A stretch of DNA of 9,385 bases, from NCBI GenBank assembly GCA_946479015.1, contig CAMLEQ010000129.1:1-9385 (forward strand), read 5' to 3'. Every line of letters begins with the position of its first letter. The first letter of the stretch is position 1. This document shows, in pieces, positions 6,540 through 9,385 of this stretch. The notes under the pieces are model-generated. The model ran no database searches. It was not told the DNA's origin and saw only the letters and a list, made by a program, of their open reading frames with translations. The position numbers were made by a program, and so were the translations under genes. Source of the DNA: an uncultured Gemmatimonadota bacterium. Its GTDB lineage: Bacteria; Gemmatimonadota; Gemmatimonadetes; Gemmatimonadales; Gemmatimonadaceae.

Positions 6540-7536
6540 TGACCGCTCCTCTCTCCAGCCTATCCGCCACTCCCTCCCACCTCCTCGTCCCGGGCACTCG
6601 CTCCACCAGCACCACGTCACACCCCTCCTCGTCCAGCAGGTGGAGCGATGCGTACAGGGCTCGAGCGTACGCCGCGGGATCGGCGGGCATGAGAATGGGG
6701 TGGCGGATCGGCGCGGCGAGCGGCGCGAGGAGGAGCGCTCCCACCTTGCGGCCGCGCTCGGACTCCACCCGCGCCGCGTCGGCCGCGGCGCCGCGGCGAT
6801 CGGGGTCGAACAGCCGGAGCTCGGCGCGAGGCGCGTAGTGCCGCTCGATCATCCCCGGCGACGGCCGCGCCTCGCTCCCGGCGATCGGTCCCATCGCGGC
6901 GAGCGGACCGGTGAGCGGCTCGAGCTCCTCCGCCGAGATCCCCCCCGGTCGAAGCAGCAGTGGCGCGTCGCCGGAGACGTCCACCACGGTGGATTCGATC
7001 CCGACCGTGGTGGGACCGCCGTCCACGATCAGGTCCACGCGGCCGCCGAGCGAGCGCTCCACGTGGCGAGCGAGCGTCGGCGAGAGCTCGGTGAACCGGT
7101 TGGCGCTCGGCGCGGCGACGGGGACCCCGGCGGCGGTGATCAGCGCTCGCGCCACCGGATGCGACGGCGCGCGCACGGCCACGGTGTCGAGCCCCGCCGT
7201 CACGACGTCCGGCACCTCCGGGCGGCGCGGCACCACGAGCGTGAGCGGGCCCGGCCAGAACGCCTCCGCGAGCCGCGCCGCCAGGGGCGGCCAGCGACTC
7301 GCCAGCCGACGCGCTCCCTCCTCGTCCGCCACATGCGCGATCAGCGGGTTGTACCCCGGCCGCCCCTTCGCCTGGTAGATTCGACGCACGGCGTCGGCGT
7401 CGAGCGCGTTCGCGCCCAGACCGTACACGGTCTCGGTGGGGAACGCCACGAGTCCCCCGGCGCGCAGCACGCTGGCGGCGCGCGCGATGCGCTCGGGCTC
7501 GGGGTGGAGCGGATCGACCTGGATGATGGATGTCAT
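6517..7536 (-). CDS. sua5: L-threonylcarbamoyladenylate synthase (Sua5/YrdC family)
   Basis: This is a 339-residue, full-length Sua5-type enzyme. It makes threonylcarbamoyl-AMP from threonine, bicarbonate and ATP, the first step of the t6A modification at position 37 of ANN-decoding tRNAs. The YrdC domain (about 12-200) has PTETVYGLG (33-41), KGRP (57-60, with Lys57 and Arg59 of the nucleotide/threonine site), NPLIAHV (63-69), APSAN (142-146, with Ser144 and Asn146), GIESTVVD (179-186) and LLRPGGIS (194-201). The linker SPGMIERHYAP (226-236) is diagnostic of the longer Sua5 form with its C-terminal Rossmann-like domain (about 237-330). ATG at 7536 gives the normal MTSIIQVDP start; no clear Shine-Dalgarno sequence precedes it. 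It is divergent from the HEXXH lipoprotein gene and convergent with the kinase gene. Its stop codon and last residues lie within the right arm of the long inverted repeat. It is cytoplasmic and expected to be essential or near-essential. Confidence 0.95.
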   Translation of the reverse strand: MTSIIQVDPLHPEPERIARAASVLRAGGLVAFPTETVYGLGANALDADAVRRIYQAKGRPGYNPLIAHVADEEGARRLASRWPPLAARLAEAFWPGPLTLVVPRRPEVPDVVTAGLDTVAVRAPSHPVARALITAAGVPVAAPSANRFTELSPTLARHVERSLGGRVDLIVDGGPTTVGIESTVVDVSGDAPLLLRPGGISAEELEPLTGPLAAMGPIAGSEARPSPGMIERHYAPRAELRLFDPDRRGAAADAARVESERGRKVGALLLAPLAAPIRHPILMPADPAAYARALYASLHLLDEEGCDVVLVERVPGTRRWEGVADRLERGAVRVVGHGG

Positions 7537-7653
7537 GCGGCGCGGTTGAATGCCTGAAATCTACAGCGGCCCGGCGCGCGGTGCGCGGTGCATGACGGGC
7601 GCGCGCGTCGATCGTCTGCACGAAGAGGCGCGTCGTCCGGCGCGCCGGCGCAC

Positions 7654-7673
7654 CCCGCGAGCAACTTCGCGGG
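7654..7673 (+). promoter_or_regulatory. Leader hairpin ahead of the lipoprotein gene
   Basis: CCCGCGA (7654-7660) and TCGCGGG (7667-7673) pair perfectly around a 6-nt loop, ending 20 nt before ATG at 7694. Just upstream lies the 12-bp palindrome CCGGCGCGCCGG (7637-7648). Either could be an operator or an mRNA structure, but GC-only palindromes are frequent by chance in this genome. Confidence 0.3.
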
Positions 7674-7693
7674 CCCACGCGGGTACTTGCAGG

Positions 7694-9385
7694 ATGATGT
7701 CCCGGATTCGCACGATCTCGCTGCTGGTCGTGCTCACCGTGCTCGCCGCGTCGTGCGAGCGGATGTCCGTCGGTCCGGAGATCGCTGGTGAGCTGCACCG
7801 GGGGCGCGCCTACGCGGCCGCCCTCGAGCAGCGCACGCGGTCCACGCCCGCGGAGAGCGTCAGCGCGGTCGCCGCGATCTCCCTCGGCTACCTCGAGCGG
7901 CAGCGCCTCGGGCTCGGCAGCCCGTTCCGGCTCATCGACTATCTCACGCGCGACGCCCGCCTCCCGGACTCCACGCGCCGCGCCGTGGCCTGGGCGATCC
8001 TCGCTCGCACGCTCGACGGCGACGGCGTCCAGGTGAGCGCGCTCGCGCTCGACTCGCTCGCCTCCCCGGCCGCTCGCACGGCGGCGAACGACGGCGCCAT
8101 GCACCTGCGCCTGATCGATCACGCCGTGCGCGAGACGCACGATCCCCGCGCGGGGGAGCTGGCCGTGCGCCTGGCGTACATGGTCGAGGCCGCGGAGCAC
8201 AATCTCCGCGCCGACGCGCCGCGCGTGGCCGCGGACGTGGCCGCCGTGTTGCGCGACCGCCAGCTCGCCCAGGCGGACGCGCGCGACCTGCTGCGCGCCG
8301 GCTGGCGCAACGACACCGATCCGCTCGCGATGATCTCCGTGTGGCGCGAGACGCACCGCTTCCGCGTGGAGCGCCCCGTGATGGAGCGGCTCGACCGTGA
8401 CGCGCAGCTCGAGGCGATGGAGCTGGTACCGAAGCTCACGGAGAACCTGCGAGAGCTCGCCACGCGCGTGGACAGCGCCGGGGGCGGCGCCGGGCCGCTT
8501 CCCGCCGCGCCCGACAGCTCGACCCTCGCTTTCGGCGCCGCCGAACGGCTCGCGGGGCTGGCGCGCATCTCGGGGATGCCGCCGGAGGCGCCGGTGGTGG
8601 TGCAGCTCGAGCGCTACCGCCACGAGCTGCTCGACGGCCAGCTCGACACGTGGCGGCGGAACGCCCGCGCGCGCTTCGTCCGGCACTCGCGCGACGAGGA
8701 GTCGTTCGCCGCCGAGCACGCGATCGTGGAGGAGCAGGCGCCGGGCACCACGCCCGCGCGCAGCGCGCTCGCCACGGCCGTCGCGCTCCGCGCCTACGCA
8801 CAGGAGCGGCCCTGGCTTCCTGGCGACGGCGGTCCCACCGCGTCGGACCTCGCGGACCGCTTCGGCATCCGGAGCGTCACGTTCGACGCCGACGTTCCCG
8901 ACGGCTGGAAGCCGTACTATCGCGCCATGCTCGCCACGGCGCTGGAGGACATGGAGCGCGTGCTCCCGGCGCTGGACCTCGATGGGCTCCGCATCCACTT
9001 CGGCGAGAGTCCGATGGGGAGCGCGGCGCTCGCGCTGCACGACCCCAAGCGCCGGACGATCTACCTGCCGGTGGCCACCAGCGCGGGAACGATCGCGCAC
9101 GAGCTCGCGCACGACATCGACTGGCAGGCGGCGCTCTCGCGCTACGCGGTGCGGGGCGACTACGCCACCGACCGCGCGGTGCGCGATGCGCACGGTGGCG
9201 CGATCGCGGCCTCCATGCGCGGACTCACCGCCGCCTCGCGGCTCTCGGCCGCGGTGCGCGGGCGGGGGCAGGTGGTGAGCTCGCGTCCCACGGAGGTGTT
9301 CGCTCGGAGCGTGGACTGGTTCGTGGCCTCGGCGCTCGCGCGCGAGGGGCGCATGGACGGCTATCTCTCCTCCGCGCAGGACGAC
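7694..9385 (+). CDS. Putative lipoprotein with HEXXH metallopeptidase motif (3' end beyond right edge)
   Basis: This reading frame is open for 564 codons to the right edge, so the gene is incomplete. The N-terminus MMSRIRTISLLVVLTVLAASC has a short basic start, a hydrophobic core and a lipobox-like LAASC with Cys21 as the lipidation site, so it should be membrane-anchored and face outside the cytoplasm. Residues about 25-430 are rich in Ala, Arg, Leu and Glu with no recognisable motif and look mostly helical. Near the C-terminal end of the visible part is TIAHELAHDIDW (466-477), a classic HEXXH zinc site (His469, Glu470, His473). A candidate third ligand, Glu534, lies in PTEVFARSVDWF (532-543), 61 residues later, as in gluzincin-type enzymes. 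I do not recognise the family. ATG at 7694 is chosen, with a second ATG directly after it; AGG next to the start is the only Shine-Dalgarno-like signal. An inactive zinc-binding protein cannot be excluded. Confidence 0.85.
   Translation, partial: MMSRIRTISLLVVLTVLAASCERMSVGPEIAGELHRGRAYAAALEQRTRSTPAESVSAVAAISLGYLERQRLGLGSPFRLIDYLTRDARLPDSTRRAVAWAILARTLDGDGVQVSALALDSLASPAARTAANDGAMHLRLIDHAVRETHDPRAGELAVRLAYMVEAAEHNLRADAPRVAADVAAVLRDRQLAQADARDLLRAGWRNDTDPLAMISVWRETHRFRVERPVMERLDRDAQLEAMELVPKLTENLRELATRVDSAGGGAGPLPAAPDSSTLAFGAAERLAGLARISGMPPEAPVVVQLERYRHELLDGQLDTWRRNARARFVRHSRDEESFAAEHAIVEEQAPGTTPARSALATAVALRAYAQERPWLPGDGGPTASDLADRFGIRSVTFDADVPDGWKPYYRAMLATALEDMERVLPALDLDGLRIHFGESPMGSAALALHDPKRRTIYLPVATSAGTIAHELAHDIDWQAALSRYAVRGDYATDRAVRDAHGGAIAASMRGLTAASRLSAAVRGRGQVVSSRPTEVFARSVDWFVASALAREGRMDGYLSSAQDD

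Noticed and set aside
7637..7648. CCGGCGCGCCGG as an operator
   Set aside because: A GC-only palindrome in very GC-rich DNA is weak evidence by itself; it is mentioned only with the leader hairpin.
6617..9193. An 858-codon open frame on the minus strand
   Set aside because: It runs antisense to the lipoprotein gene and out of frame through the Sua5 gene. The translation is low-complexity Arg/Ala/Gly with no family match.

Overview
The window is very GC-rich bacterial DNA, densely coding on both strands. Several proteins are exported with signal peptides that end in Ala-Gln, or carry a lipobox. One gene is a Hanks-type Ser/Thr kinase, and secreted metallopeptidases are prominent. This fits a Gemmatimonadota-like or similar soil bacterium. 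That placement is inferred from style and gene mix; no marker gene proves it.

Left half (1 to about 5118), all on the minus strand. A pyridoxal-phosphate, metal-dependent D-threonine aldolase/D-serine dehydratase family enzyme (5118 to 4030) is followed, after a gap of about 128 bp, by a tight three-gene unit. That unit is a small CPXCG-type zinc-ribbon protein (3901 to 3638), a two-lobed M16 zinc peptidase of 948 aa with a signal peptide (3607 to 761), and an M28 zinc aminopeptidase/carboxypeptidase with a signal peptide. The M28 gene starts at 764 in an ATGA overlap with the M16 stop and runs off the left edge. The two exported peptidases are probably translationally coupled and may work in sequence on peptides outside the cytoplasm: endo-cleavage by M16, then exo-cleavage by M28.

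Middle (5119 to 7536). A divergent intergenic region with two inverted repeats and a short palindrome separates the aldolase-family gene from a soluble Ser/Thr kinase (5389 to 6333, plus strand). The kinase converges on a Sua5/YrdC L-threonylcarbamoyladenylate synthase gene (7536 to 6517, minus strand) needed for the t6A modification of tRNA. The junction between them is the most unusual part of the window. It is a gap-free, imperfect inverted repeat of about 215 bp (6325 to 6539) whose arms run through both stop codons. It includes a 19-bp perfect stretch and a smaller palindrome nested in each arm.

Right part (7537 to 9385). A 157-bp divergent region with a 7-bp-stem hairpin precedes a large lipoprotein gene (from 7694, plus strand, open at the right edge). 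Its only recognisable catalytic feature is a HELAH zinc motif with a candidate downstream glutamate ligand; I do not recognise the family.

I see no tRNA, rRNA, CRISPR array, phage gene or transposase. The strongest candidate for something undescribed is the long inverted repeat at the convergent junction, followed by the unassigned HEXXH lipoprotein.
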